Source: an uncultured Pseudomonas sp. (GTDB lineage: Bacteria; Pseudomonadota; Gammaproteobacteria; Pseudomonadales; Pseudomonadaceae). From it: a stretch of DNA of 51,513 bases. The stretch's first letter is position 1, and every line of letters begins with the position of its first letter. The position numbers and the translations under genes are program-made. Shown here piece by piece: positions 1-8,139 of this stretch. The DNA is taken from positions 1 through 51,513 of the forward strand of contig NZ_CAJYVE010000033.1 in assembly GCF_913777995.1 (NCBI RefSeq), written 5' to 3'. The notes under the pieces are model-generated. The model was given only the letters and a program-made list of their open reading frames with translations. It ran no database searches and was not told the origin of the DNA.

Positions 1-1196
1 CGGTTGGTGTACTTCTTGGCGATGGAGATCACCAGACGCAGGTTCGCCTCGACCATTTCCTTCTTGGCGCGGCGGGCCTTGGCCTCACCGATGGACATGC
101 GACGGTTGATGTCCTTGATCTCGGCAACGGTCAGGCCGGTTTCTTCTTCCAGGTCGCGCAGCTTCTGCTGGCAACGCTTGATATCAGGCTGGAAGCGTAC
201 GATGGCCTCGCCGTGCTTGCTCTTGCTGCTGGCAATCGAGTCGCTCCACGACAGGTCGACTTCGTTGCCCGGGAACGAACGCAGGAACTCGGCACGCGGC
301 ATGCGCGCATCACGCACGCACAGCTGCATGATGGCGCGTTCCTGGGCACGCAGGCGCTCCAGGGCACCACGCACGCGCTCGACCAGCACTTCGAACTGCT
401 TGGGCACCAGCTTGATCGGCATGAAGAGGTCAGCCAGGGCGAGCATTTCTGCCACGGCCTGCTTGTCTTCACGGCCTTTCTTCAGGGCCTTGAGGGTGAT
501 GGCCAGCTGATCGGCGACGGCGCCGAAGCGCTGCTGGGCGACCACTGGGTCGGGACCGCTTTCGGTCTCTTCCTCTTCGTCGCTGCCTTCGGACTCTTCG
601 TCTTCGTCGTCGTCCTTGTCATCGGCCTTGGTGGCCTTTTCGTCCATGGGCGGCGGGACTTCGGCCGGTGGCGCGATGCCGTCGTCCGGGTCGATGTAGC
701 CGCTGAGAACGTCGGACAGACGACCGCCTTCGCTGGTGACGCGATCGTATTCGGAGAGGATGTACTCGACCGTGCCAGGGAAGTGCGCGATGGCGCCCAT
801 CACTTCACGAATGCCTTCCTCGATACGCTTGGCGATTTCGATCTCGCCTTCGCGGGTCAGAAGCTCGACCGTACCCATTTCGCGCATGTACATGCGCACC
901 GGGTCGGTGGTGCGGCCGATGTCGCTCTCTACCGCGGCCAACGCTGCGGCCGCTTCTTCAGCGGCGGCTTCGTCGGTGTCGGCATCGGCCAGCATCAGGG
1001 CGTCTGCATCCGGAGCACTCTCGTGGACCGGGATCCCCATGTCGTTGATCATGCGGATGATGTCTTCCACCTGCTCCGGATCTGAAATATCCTCCGGCAG
1101 GTGGTCGTTGACCTCTGCGTAAGTCAGATACTTCTGCTCACGGCCCAGGGTGATCAACTCTTTGATACGAGACTGCTGTTGCGCTTTTCCGGACAT
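1..1196 (-). CDS. rpoD: RNA polymerase primary sigma factor RpoD (sigma-70), 3' end outside window
   Basis: This is the housekeeping sigma factor that directs RNA polymerase to vegetative promoters. The frame reads left from an ATG at 1196-1194 and is open to the window edge, giving about 398 residues and lacking the promoter-binding regions 2.2 to 4. The N-terminus (MSGKAQQQSRIKELI) is region 1.1. It is followed by the DPVRMYMREMG motif of region 1.2, a long acidic Asp/Glu-rich non-conserved insert around residues 185-205, and the start of region 2.1 (EANLRLVISIAKKYTN) at the edge. AGGG lies just upstream of the start. It is the last gene of the rpsU-dnaG-rpoD operon, 67 bp after dnaG. The identification is certain; only the C-terminal half is missing. 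Confidence 0.97.
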   Translation of the reverse strand, partial: MSGKAQQQSRIKELITLGREQKYLTYAEVNDHLPEDISDPEQVEDIIRMINDMGIPVHESAPDADALMLADADTDEAAAEEAAAALAAVESDIGRTTDPVRMYMREMGTVELLTREGEIEIAKRIEEGIREVMGAIAHFPGTVEYILSEYDRVTSEGGRLSDVLSGYIDPDDGIAPPAEVPPPMDEKATKADDKDDDEDEESEGSDEEEETESGPDPVVAQQRFGAVADQLAITLKALKKGREDKQAVAEMLALADLFMPIKLVPKQFEVLVERVRGALERLRAQERAIMQLCVRDARMPRAEFLRSFPGNEVDLSWSDSIASSKSKHGEAIVRFQPDIKRCQQKLRDLEEETGLTVAEIKDINRRMSIGEAKARRAKKEMVEANLRLVISIAKKYTN

Positions 1197-1243
1197 AACA
1201 CCCTATCCACTGAAGGTCTTGGCGGGCAAAAAACAAGCCGGGG

Positions 1244-1249
1244 ATTATA
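1244..1249 (-). promoter_or_regulatory. Candidate internal promoter for rpoD (-10 TATAAT)
   Basis: The dnaG-rpoD gap carries a perfect TATAAT on the minus strand, about 50 bp before the rpoD start. No good -35 hexamer sits 16-18 bp upstream, so it would be weak or need an activator. Separate promoters for the sigma gene are known in this operon in other bacteria. Placement here is inference. Confidence 0.35.
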
Positions 1250-1263
1250 CCCGAGCTATGACC

Positions 1264-3243
1264 TCACACGCCAGTTGAGGTCGGGTTTTGTGTCTGCTCT
1301 TTACGACAGAGCAAGCCGAGCAGTTGCGATTTCTCTTCCGCAGTCAGCCCGCTTTGTTTCTCTTTGCTGATCAATCGATCCAGGAGTCGCTCGCGCTGGC
1401 GGGCGGATAACCTAGTTATAGTGTCGAAAAACTGTTGTTCAAGGTTGCCGGCTTCGATCAACCATTCCTTCTCGGCCAGCGCGCGCAGCAGGCGGCCCTG
1501 TTCGGTGCCATGCCAGCGCGCTATCAACTGTAACGACCGCAAACCCGGATTCTTTTGCCGGGCTTCGATCAAGGCGACCAGCAGCTGTGCCTGAAAATTG
1601 TCTTCATCCGCGAACTGGCTGGCATTGTCGACTTTTTCGGCCAGTTCCGGGTGGTGCAGCAGGGTGCGCAGCGCCGTTTGCATGGGCTGCTCCACCGTGA
1701 CCGGTGTACGCGGCTGGCGCGGTTCGAAGTCCTTGCGCCCGCCCTTGTTGCCCCACTGCTTGTTGTTGTCCCACTTCTTCTGGCCCTGACGACCGGCGCC
1801 ACCCTGCTTTTGCGGGGTCCATTGCGGCGCTTCGTCGTGCAGGCCTTCGTAGCCGCCGGCGGGCTGATAGTCGCCGTAGTCCGGCATGCCGCCATAGTCG
1901 GCGAACGGGTCGTGGCTGGGCTGGCTCGGCGCGGGGGCGCTTTGTGCCATCTGGCTCATGGCGTCGCCGCTCAGCCCGGTGATCTCGCTCAGCCGCTGGC
2001 GCATCAGGGTGCGCAGGTTGGCGCCGGGGACCTTTTCGATCAGCGGTGCCGCCAGGGTCACCAGGTGCGCCTTGCCTTCCAGCGAGCGCGGGTCGGCCTC
2101 TTGGGTCAGCTGCTCGAAGAAGTAGTCGGCGAGCGGCTGGGCATGCTGGTTGATGCGTGCCTTGAAGGCGTCGGTGCCTTCGGCGCGTACCAGCGTATCC
2201 GGGTCCTCGCCCTCGGGCAGGAACAGAAAGCGCGCCCGGCGGCCGTCTTGCAGGCTCGACAGGGTCGCCTCCAGGGCGCGCCAGGCGGCGTTGCGGCCGG
2301 CCTGGTCGCCGTCGAAGCAGAACAGCACGCTGGGCACCACGCGGAACAGCCGCTTGAGGTGCTCTTCGCTGGTCGCCGTGCCCAGGGTCGCCACCGCATT
2401 GCGCAGGCCTTGCTGGGCCAGGGCGATGACGTCCATGTAGCCTTCGACGACGATGATCTCGTCGAGGTTGCGGTTGTGCTTGCGCGCCTCGAACAGGCCG
2501 TACAGCTCCTGGCCCTTGTGGAACACCGGGGTTTCCGGCGAGTTCAGGTACTTGGGCTTGTCGTCGCCCAGAACCCGGCCACCGAAGGCGATGACCCGGC
2601 CACGGGTGTCGCGAATCGGGAACATCACTCGGTCGCGGAAGCGGTCGTAGCGCTTGCCGGTCTCGGTGTTCTCGATCAGCAGCCCGGCGTCGATCATCAC
2701 CTTCTGTTGCAGGCTGTCGCTGCTCAGGTGCTTGTACAGGTTGTCCCAGCCCGGCGGCGCGAAGCCCAGGCCGAAGTCACGGGCAATCTCGCCCGACAGC
2801 CCGCGCCCCTTGAGGTATTCCACCGCTGCCTTGCGCGCCGGGTGGCTCTTGAGCGCCTGGCGGTAGTACTGCGCGGCGGCTTCGAGCAGCGGGTACAGCG
2901 GTGAGTCGGTGGGCTGGCGCGGCTTGTTGCCCCGGTTGCCCTGTTCCCTCGGCACTTCCATGCCGGCGGCCTTGGCCAGTTCTTCCACGGCCTGGGGGAA
3001 GTCCAGGTTGTCGTGGTCCATGATGAACCCCAGCGCGTTACCGCCGGCACCGCAACCGAAGCAGTAATAGAACTGCTTGTCGGGGCTGACGCTGAACGAA
3101 GGGGTCTTTTCCTTGTGGAACGGGCAGCAGGCGACGTGGTTCTTGCCGGCCTTCTTGAGTTGCACGCGCGAGCTCACCACGTCGACGATGTCGGTGCGGT
3201 TCAGCAGGTCGTCAATGAAACTCTGGGGTATCAGCCCGGCCAT
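1264..3243 (-). CDS. dnaG: DNA primase DnaG
   Basis: Primase makes the RNA primers for DNA replication and binds the DnaB helicase at the fork. The 659-residue product has the N-terminal CHC2 zinc-binding domain (CCPFHKEKTPSFSVSP then CFGCGAGG, about residues 39-66). Next come the RNA polymerase core with the TOPRIM motif VVEGYMDVIAL near residue 265 and the FDGDQAGRNAA motif, then a Gly/Gln/Pro-rich linker about residues 430-510, and a C-terminal helicase-interaction domain. The linker makes it longer than E. coli DnaG (581 aa). The start ATG has GAG 8 bp upstream. It is the middle gene of rpsU-dnaG-rpoD, with 361 bp separating it from rpsU. Confidence 0.98.
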   Translation of the reverse strand: MAGLIPQSFIDDLLNRTDIVDVVSSRVQLKKAGKNHVACCPFHKEKTPSFSVSPDKQFYYCFGCGAGGNALGFIMDHDNLDFPQAVEELAKAAGMEVPREQGNRGNKPRQPTDSPLYPLLEAAAQYYRQALKSHPARKAAVEYLKGRGLSGEIARDFGLGFAPPGWDNLYKHLSSDSLQQKVMIDAGLLIENTETGKRYDRFRDRVMFPIRDTRGRVIAFGGRVLGDDKPKYLNSPETPVFHKGQELYGLFEARKHNRNLDEIIVVEGYMDVIALAQQGLRNAVATLGTATSEEHLKRLFRVVPSVLFCFDGDQAGRNAAWRALEATLSSLQDGRRARFLFLPEGEDPDTLVRAEGTDAFKARINQHAQPLADYFFEQLTQEADPRSLEGKAHLVTLAAPLIEKVPGANLRTLMRQRLSEITGLSGDAMSQMAQSAPAPSQPSHDPFADYGGMPDYGDYQPAGGYEGLHDEAPQWTPQKQGGAGRQGQKKWDNNKQWGNKGGRKDFEPRQPRTPVTVEQPMQTALRTLLHHPELAEKVDNASQFADEDNFQAQLLVALIEARQKNPGLRSLQLIARWHGTEQGRLLRALAEKEWLIEAGNLEQQFFDTITRLSARQRERLLDRLISKEKQSGLTAEEKSQLLGLLCRKEQTQNPTSTGV

Positions 3244-3604
3244 GGTGTTCTCATCAGGCGAAATGCAAATTATCGGTGCGCGTCATTGTGAAGCATGGCT
3301 GACGGGGATGCACTCGAGCCCTGAAACGACAGGGTGCTTTCTTGAATGATGTGACGGGGTCAGCCATCTGCGCGGCTGCCTTATATAAAACGCTGCCCTG
3401 TCGACTTTGCTTGGAAAGCCTGCAGGGCATTACGTTCTGTGCGTGAATCGCTTCGCCAGGGAAGCGAACCGCACGGCCTGGAATCAGGCGAGATGTGCGC
3501 TGACCGCGAAGCCCGTCAAGCGGGACCTGCTGTCAGTGAAGCTGAACTGCCGACAGCCCGGCTCAGGGCCGGGCATGGCAGAAAGCTTGCGGCGTCAGTC
3601 TGTA
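3244..3604 (-). other. Long rpsU-dnaG intercistronic region with hairpins
   Basis: This 361-bp stretch has no plausible gene. It holds two clear stem-loops: GCCCGG/CCGGGC at 3556-3574, just after rpsU, and CGCTTC/GAAGCG at 3449-3466. Neither is followed by a U-run in the minus direction. In E. coli the same position carries a partial terminator that lowers dnaG expression relative to rpsU. A similar role here is inferred from position. A TATATAA tract lies at about 3382-3388 without a recognisable -35 element. Confidence 0.5.
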
Positions 3605-3820
3605 TTAGTACAGACGAACGGCGCGGCGCTGTTCGCGCTGAACTTTCTTGGCGTGACGCTTAACGGCAGCCGCTGCTTTGCGCTTACGCTCGGCAGTTGG
3701 CTTCTCGTAGAATTCGCGGCTACGAACTTCAGCCAGAACACCGGCTTTTTCGCAGGAGCGCTTGAAACGACGCAGAGCTACGTCGAAGGGTTCGTTCTCT
3801 TTTACTTTGACGGCTGGCAT
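3605..3820 (-). CDS. rpsU: 30S ribosomal protein S21
   Basis: S21 is a small basic protein of the 30S subunit that helps start translation. The 71-residue sequence matches the family length and pattern: N-terminal [18 protein letters not shown], the central [14 protein letters not shown] block and a basic C-terminus ending VRLY. AAGG lies about 9 bp before the ATG. It is the first gene of the macromolecular synthesis operon, divergent from tsaD across 233 bp, the same arrangement seen across gamma-proteobacteria. Confidence 0.98.
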   Translation of the reverse strand: MPAVKVKENEPFDVALRRFKRSCEKAGVLAEVRSREFYEKPTAERKRKAAAAVKRHAKKVQREQRRAVRLY

Positions 3821-3858
3821 CCAGAGCTACCTTCATTCATTACCGGGGGCAACGCTTC

Positions 3859-3873
3859 GTGCAAACGTTGCAC
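3859..3873. repeat. Perfect inverted repeat in the rpsU leader
   Basis: GTGCAA-ACG-TTGCAC is a perfect 6-bp inverted repeat about 40 bp upstream of the rpsU start, in its 5' untranslated region. It could be an operator or a small RNA stem. Nothing in the sequence decides between them. Confidence 0.4.
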
Positions 3874-3901
3874 TGAATACGTCGGTTTTTAAGGGTTGCG
3901 G

Positions 3902-3930
3902 ATGTTACCCCTTCGGGCGAGGGATTGCAA
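3902..3930 (-). promoter_or_regulatory. Candidate rpsU operon promoter
   Basis: On the minus strand TTGCAA (-35, plus coordinates 3930-3925) and TAACAT (-10, 3907-3902) are 17 bp apart. This is a reasonable sigma-70 promoter about 80 bp upstream of the rpsU start. Each hexamer matches 4 of 6 consensus bases. Confidence 0.45.
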
Positions 3931-4053
3931 AGCCTCTGATCGAAAACCGCTGGTCGGCACCCGGGCCGACGACTATCATGCGCGCCTTCGAAGGCCGGGC
4001 GGCAGTGTAATCGCCCCGCCGCGTCACGTCTGCCCCCCTGAAAAGGCGCACCC

Positions 4054-5079
4054 ATGCTAGTACTGGGATTAGAAACCTCCTGCGACGAAACCGGCGTCGC
4101 CCTCTACGACAGCGAGCGCGGCCTGCTGGCCGATGCGCTGTTCAGTCAGATCGACCTGCACCGGGTCTACGGTGGCGTGGTGCCCGAGCTGGCCTCGCGT
4201 GATCACGTCAAGCGCATGCTGCCGCTGATCCGCCAGGTGCTGGCCGAAGCCGACCGCGTGGCCACCGATATCGACGCCATCGCCTACACCGCCGGCCCCG
4301 GCCTGGTCGGTGCGCTGCTGGTCGGCGCCTCCTGCGCCCAGGCCCTGGCCTTCGCCTGGGACATCCCGGCGCTGGGCGTGCACCACATGGAAGGCCACCT
4401 GCTGGCGCCGATGCTGGAGGCGCAGCCGCCGCAGTTTCCGTTCGTCGCCTTGCTGGTGTCGGGCGGCCATACCCAGCTGGTGCGGGTCGATGGCATCGGC
4501 CAGTACGAGCTGATGGGCGAGTCGCTGGACGACGCCGCCGGTGAAGCCTTCGACAAGACCGCCAAGATGATGGGCCTGCGCTACCCCGGTGGCCCGGAAA
4601 TCGCCAAGCTGGCCGCCAGTGGCGTGCCGGGGCGTTTCACCTTTCCGCGGCCGATGACCGACCGCCCCGGCCTGGCGTTCAGCTTCAGCGGCCTGAAGAC
4701 CTTCGCCCTGAACACCTGGCAGCAGTGCCAGGCGTCTGGCGACGACAGCGAACAAACCCGTTGCGACATCGCCCTGGCCTTCCAGGAGGCGGTCGTGGAG
4801 ACTCTGACCATCAAGTGCAAACGCGCCCTCAAGCAGGCCGGGCTGAACAGCCTGGTGATCGCCGGTGGGGTGAGTGCCAACAAGGCGCTGCGGGCTTCGC
4901 TGGAAAGCATGCTGGCGGGCCTCAAGGGCCAGGTGTTCTACGCCCGCCCGCAATTCTGCACCGACAACGGCGCGATGATCGCCTACGCCGGTTGCCAGCG
5001 TTTGCTGGCCGGGCAGAAGGAAGGCCTGGGCATTCATGTGCAGGCGCGTTGGCCAATGGAGCAGTTGCCCAGCCTTTAA
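4054..5079 (+). CDS. tsaD: tRNA N6-threonylcarbamoyladenosine transferase TsaD
   Basis: TsaD (formerly Gcp) transfers threonylcarbamoyl to A37 of tRNAs that read ANN codons, working with TsaB, TsaC and TsaE. The 341-residue product has the family signatures: [15 protein letters not shown] at the N-terminus, the metal-binding HHMEGH near residue 110, [11 protein letters not shown] at about 133-143, and NGAMIAYAG near the C-terminus. Length and start are typical. It is divergent from rpsU and convergent with plsY, whose stop is only 12 bp away, with no obvious terminator between them. Confidence 0.98.
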   Translation: MLVLGLETSCDETGVALYDSERGLLADALFSQIDLHRVYGGVVPELASRDHVKRMLPLIRQVLAEADRVATDIDAIAYTAGPGLVGALLVGASCAQALAFAWDIPALGVHHMEGHLLAPMLEAQPPQFPFVALLVSGGHTQLVRVDGIGQYELMGESLDDAAGEAFDKTAKMMGLRYPGGPEIAKLAASGVPGRFTFPRPMTDRPGLAFSFSGLKTFALNTWQQCQASGDDSEQTRCDIALAFQEAVVETLTIKCKRALKQAGLNSLVIAGGVSANKALRASLESMLAGLKGQVFYARPQFCTDNGAMIAYAGCQRLLAGQKEGLGIHVQARWPMEQLPSL

Positions 5080-5091
5080 GCCCGGGCTGCG

Positions 5092-5661
5092 TCAGAAATG
5101 TCGTTCGCGCCCTGCCAGCAGGTCGCGTAGATTGCCCCGGTGGCGCCACACGATGAGCAGCGTCAACAGGCTCACCGGCAACAAGGCGCGGGGTTCCTGC
5201 CAGGCCAGTAGCGGCAGGGTCAGGGGTGTGGCGATCAACGCCGCCAGCGAGCTGGTGCGGGTCAGGTAGAAGGTCAGCAGCCACACGGCCACGGCCAGTG
5301 CGGCGGCGGGCGGGTAGAGGCCCAGCAGCATGCCGGCGGCAGTGGCCACGCCCTTGCCGCCCTTGAAGCGGAAATACAGCGGAAACAGATGGCCGAGCAC
5401 TGCGCATAGGCCGACCCAGGCCTGTTGGCCGTGGCCCAAGCCGTAGTGCTGGGCGATTAGTACGGGCAACAGGCCTTTGCAAAGATCGCCGGCCAGGGTC
5501 AGGATGGCGAGCTTCTTGCCCGCCAGGCGCAGCATGTTGGTGGCGCCGGCGTTGCCCGAGCCACTGGCGCGCGGGTCCGGGCTGCCGCTGAGGCGGCTGA
5601 GCAGGATGGCGAAGGACAGTGAGCCAAGCAGGTAGGCGAGTATCGCCAGTAACCAAAACAT
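5092..5661 (-). CDS. plsY: Glycerol-3-phosphate acyltransferase PlsY
   Basis: PlsY is an inner-membrane enzyme that transfers the acyl group of acyl-phosphate to glycerol-3-phosphate, the first step of phospholipid synthesis with PlsX. The 189-residue form starting [18 protein letters not shown] is chosen because it matches family length. An ATG three codons earlier (5670) is possible, and the frame stays open further upstream without homology. The motifs [23 protein letters not shown] and several hydrophobic spans fit the five-helix fold. It overlaps nothing and is divergent from folB. Confidence 0.95.
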   Translation of the reverse strand: MFWLLAILAYLLGSLSFAILLSRLSGSPDPRASGSGNAGATNMLRLAGKKLAILTLAGDLCKGLLPVLIAQHYGLGHGQQAWVGLCAVLGHLFPLYFRFKGGKGVATAAGMLLGLYPPAAALAVAVWLLTFYLTRTSSLAALIATPLTLPLLAWQEPRALLPVSLLTLLIVWRHRGNLRDLLAGRERHF

Positions 5662-5736
5662 GCTAACCATTCCGGGCAAGGATGGCCCTGATTCTAACGG
5701 CGCATTGCGCCCTTGTCGTGCTGTGGAGAGTAGTGC

Positions 5737-6090
5737 TTGGACAGAGTGTTCATCGAGGGGCTGGAAGTCGAGACGGTGATCGGCGCCTATGACTGGGAGC
5801 GCGGCATTCGCCAGTGCCTGCGCCTGGACCTGAGCTTCGCCTGGGATAACCGCCCGGCAGCGGCGGGCGACGACCTGAGCAAGGCGCTGGATTACGCCAG
5901 TGTGTCCGAGCGCATCCAGGCCTTCGCCGCGCAGACCCAGTACCAGCTGGTGGAAACCTTTGCCGAGCGCCTGGCCGAAGTGCTGATGAGCGAGTTCGGC
6001 ATTCCCTGGCTGCATATCAAACTGACCAAGCCGGGCGCCGTGGCGGCCGCTCGTGGCGTGGGTGTGGAGATCGAGCGCGGATGTCGCTGA
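5737..6090 (+). CDS. folB: Dihydroneopterin aldolase FolB
   Basis: FolB cleaves 7,8-dihydroneopterin to 6-hydroxymethyl-dihydropterin in folate synthesis. The 117-residue protein has the FolB fold signature with [13 protein letters not shown] and [13 protein letters not shown], and the [11 protein letters not shown] block. It starts at a TTG (5737), supported by GGAGAG 7 bp upstream and by the conserved [11 protein letters not shown] beginning. No ATG lies near the conserved N-terminus. It overlaps folK by 10 bp, suggesting translational coupling of consecutive folate steps. Confidence 0.95.
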   Translation: MDRVFIEGLEVETVIGAYDWERGIRQCLRLDLSFAWDNRPAAAGDDLSKALDYASVSERIQAFAAQTQYQLVETFAERLAEVLMSEFGIPWLHIKLTKPGAVAAARGVGVEIERGCR

Positions 6091-6608
6091 CGCGGATTTT
6101 CCTGGGCCTGGGCAGCAACATCGAGCGCGAACGGCACCTGACCGCCGGCCTCGATGCGCTGGCGGGCTTTCTCGGCGACCTGCAGTGCTCGCCGGTGTTC
6201 GAGAGCCATGCCGTGGGTATCAAGAGCGGGCCGTTCTTCAACCTGGTGGTCAGCGCGCTGACCGACCTGCCGTTGATGGAGCTGGACCGTCGGCTGAAAT
6301 TCATCGAGGCCGACAATGGCCGTTATGCGCCCGACCGTGTCGGCCTGCCGCTGGATATCGACGTGTTGCTGTATGGCGAGCAGGTGGGCAATTTCGATGG
6401 GCTAGTGCTGCCGCGTGCCGAAATCCTGAAAAATGCCTTCGTATTGTGGCCATTGTCGTTGATCGCGCCGGAGCAGGTTCATCCCGGTGCGGGGCAGTCG
6501 TTCGCCAGCCTGTGGGCCGAGGCGCAGATCGACCAGCAGCTGTGGCCGGTGGCCTTCGAGTGGCAAGGCCAGGCGCTGACCCCGGCGCAAATGCTGACCC
6601 GTGCCTGA
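6081..6608 (+). CDS. folK: FolK-type hydroxymethyldihydropterin pyrophosphokinase (divergent paralogue)
   Basis: FolK transfers pyrophosphate from ATP to 6-hydroxymethyl-dihydropterin, the step after FolB. The 175-residue sequence keeps the N-terminal [14 protein letters not shown], the GPFFNLVV strand and the [11 protein letters not shown] catalytic Asp motif. It is less like the standard enzyme after that point ([23 protein letters not shown]). Pseudomonads usually carry a second, more canonical folK next to panBC, so this copy may be a paralogue with relaxed constraint. Overlap with folB shows an operon. Confidence 0.85.
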   Translation: MSLTRIFLGLGSNIERERHLTAGLDALAGFLGDLQCSPVFESHAVGIKSGPFFNLVVSALTDLPLMELDRRLKFIEADNGRYAPDRVGLPLDIDVLLYGEQVGNFDGLVLPRAEILKNAFVLWPLSLIAPEQVHPGAGQSFASLWAEAQIDQQLWPVAFEWQGQALTPAQMLTRA

Positions 6609-6627
6609 CCGGGGCCAGGCCTTTCGC

Positions 6628-6786
6628 GGCTGAAGCCAATACTGATCAGTTAGGCCGTGGGAGCGAGCTTGCTCGCGAAGGCGGGGTCACGTTCACAGCG
6701 AAATCAGCGACTTTGCCACCTTTTCGCGAGCAAGCTCGCTCCCACAGAACCGCAAAGCGCTTAATCGAGCTGTATTGGCTTCAGCC
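6628..6786. repeat. Nested REP palindrome (REPIN) between folK and cca
   Basis: A perfect 23-bp inverted repeat, GTGGGAGCGAGCTTGCTCGC plus GAA at 6657-6679 and its reverse complement at 6723-6745, is itself enclosed by a perfect 14-bp inverted repeat GGCTGAAGCCAATA (6628-6641) and TATTGGCTTCAGCC (6773-6786). Further degenerate GGCTGAAGCC copies follow to about 6825. This is the typical form of Pseudomonas REP doublets, mobilised in trans by RAYT transposases. No RAYT gene is in the window. It sits between convergent genes. Confidence 0.85.
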
Positions 6787-6827
6787 GGGATGCTTTTCGT
6801 GGCTGAAGCCGCGCCTCCCGGTAGGCA

Positions 6828-8057
6828 TCAGGCTTGCTGGCTGGCCTTGTAGACTTTCAGTCTGTCCAGCCTGGCTTCGCGCAGGGCATTGCCCAGTTCC
6901 TGGCCCTTGAGTCCCTTTTCCAGCAGCGGTTGCACGGACACCGCGCGGGCCGCGTCGGCGGCGCCGCGCAGGTAGATGGCCTGGGGATAATCTCGCTCTT
7001 CGAAACCCTGTCGGCCACGGGCGTCCATTTCGCAGGCGGCGATGAATTCTTCGAAGCGCTGCGGCCGACGGTAGACGTCGAAGCTCTGCAGCAGGTCCAG
7101 CAGGGTCGAAGGCTTGAGTTCCAGGGCGCGATGCCCGTGGGTATGGTACTGGCCGACCAGCAGGGCCAGTTCCTGGCACTCCTTTGGCGCCTTGACCCGC
7201 TCGTTGACCGCCTTGATCAGCGGCAGGCCGGTGTGTTCGTGGGCAATGTGGCGCGGCCATTCGTCCGGCGGGGTGGCGCCTTTGCCGAGGTCGTGCAGCA
7301 GGCAGGCCCAGCGCACGCTCAGCGGCTGCTGGTGGCGGGCGGCCTGCAGCAGGACGCGGAGAATGTGTTCGCCGGTATCGATTTCCGGATGATGCGCCTC
7401 CGGCTGCGGCACACCGAACAGGGCTTCGACCTCTGGCATCAGTTCCTGCAGGGCGCCACAGTCGTGCAATACCCGAATGAACACGTCGGGGCGCTCTTCC
7501 ATCAGGGCGCGGGAGATTTCCTTCCAGCTGCGTTCCGGGGTCAGCGCCTTGAGTTCGCCGGACTCACTGAGCTGGCGCATCAGGGCCAGCGTTTCGGGGG
7601 CTATGCTGAAACCCAGCGGGGCATAGCGTGCAGCGAAGCGCGCCACACGCAGCACACGCAGGGGATCTTCGGCGAATGCCGGGGAAACGTGACGCAAGAT
7701 GCGGGCTTCGAGGTCTTGCTGGCCGCCATAGGGGTCGGTCAGCTGACCGTCCTTGTCTTCGGCCATGGCGTTGATGGTCAGGTCGCGGCGGATCAGGTCC
7801 TGTTCCAGGGTGACCTCTGGGCTGGCATGGAACACGAAGCCGCCATAGCCCACGCCGCTCTTGCGCTCGGTGCGCGCCAGGGCGTATTCCTCGCCGGTCA
7901 GCGGATGCAGGAACACCGGAAAGTCAGTGCCCACCGGGCGGTAGCCCTTGACCAGCATCTCTTCACTGGTGGCCCCAACCACCACCCAGTCGGTATCGGT
8001 GACGGGTTGCCCCAACAGGCGATCGCGAACCGCGCCGCCGACTTTGTAAATCTGCAT
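6828..8057 (-). CDS. cca: CCA-adding tRNA nucleotidyltransferase
   Basis: This enzyme adds or repairs the 3'-terminal CCA of tRNAs without a template. The 409-residue product begins with the nucleotidyltransferase signature [12 protein letters not shown], has the catalytic DTDWVVVG Asp pair (about residues 21-23), [12 protein letters not shown] (about residue 108) and [14 protein letters not shown]. It also carries the C-terminal HD domain (LLHDLGKG) found in multifunctional Cca of gamma-proteobacteria. Length equals E. coli Cca. The start has a perfect GGAGG 5 bp upstream, but that sequence is the 3' arm of a hairpin (8061-8109). It lies 82 bp after spoVR on the same strand and may be cotranscribed. 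Confidence 0.97.
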   Translation of the reverse strand: MQIYKVGGAVRDRLLGQPVTDTDWVVVGATSEEMLVKGYRPVGTDFPVFLHPLTGEEYALARTERKSGVGYGGFVFHASPEVTLEQDLIRRDLTINAMAEDKDGQLTDPYGGQQDLEARILRHVSPAFAEDPLRVLRVARFAARYAPLGFSIAPETLALMRQLSESGELKALTPERSWKEISRALMEERPDVFIRVLHDCGALQELMPEVEALFGVPQPEAHHPEIDTGEHILRVLLQAARHQQPLSVRWACLLHDLGKGATPPDEWPRHIAHEHTGLPLIKAVNERVKAPKECQELALLVGQYHTHGHRALELKPSTLLDLLQSFDVYRRPQRFEEFIAACEMDARGRQGFEERDYPQAIYLRGAADAARAVSVQPLLEKGLKGQELGNALREARLDRLKVYKASQQA

Positions 8058-8060
8058 AAG

Positions 8061-8109
8061 AACCTCCGTAGGCCCGACAGGATAAACCTTGTACGGGCCG
8101 CAGGAGGTT
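8061..8109 (-). promoter_or_regulatory. Hairpin enclosing the cca ribosome binding site
   Basis: Read on the minus strand, AACCTCC (8109-8103) pairs with GGAGGTT (8067-8061), and GGCCCG (8099-8094) pairs with CGGGCC (8076-8071). A symmetrical 3x3 internal loop separates the two helices, and a 17-nt terminal part may pair further. GGAGG of the second arm is the Shine-Dalgarno sequence of cca, 5 nt before its ATG, so the fold would block ribosome entry. It lacks a U-run and so is not a standard terminator. Confidence 0.55.
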
Positions 8110-8139
8110 AAAACTGCGTGATGAGGCGTTGCAGGGGAG

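Noticed and set aside
1555-2904. A 449-codon open frame opposite dnaG
   Set aside because: Antisense mirror of primase without independent support.
3407-3892. Open frames in the dnaG-rpsU gap running into rpsU antisense
   Set aside because: No ribosome binding site or homology, and half of the frame is antisense to rpsU.
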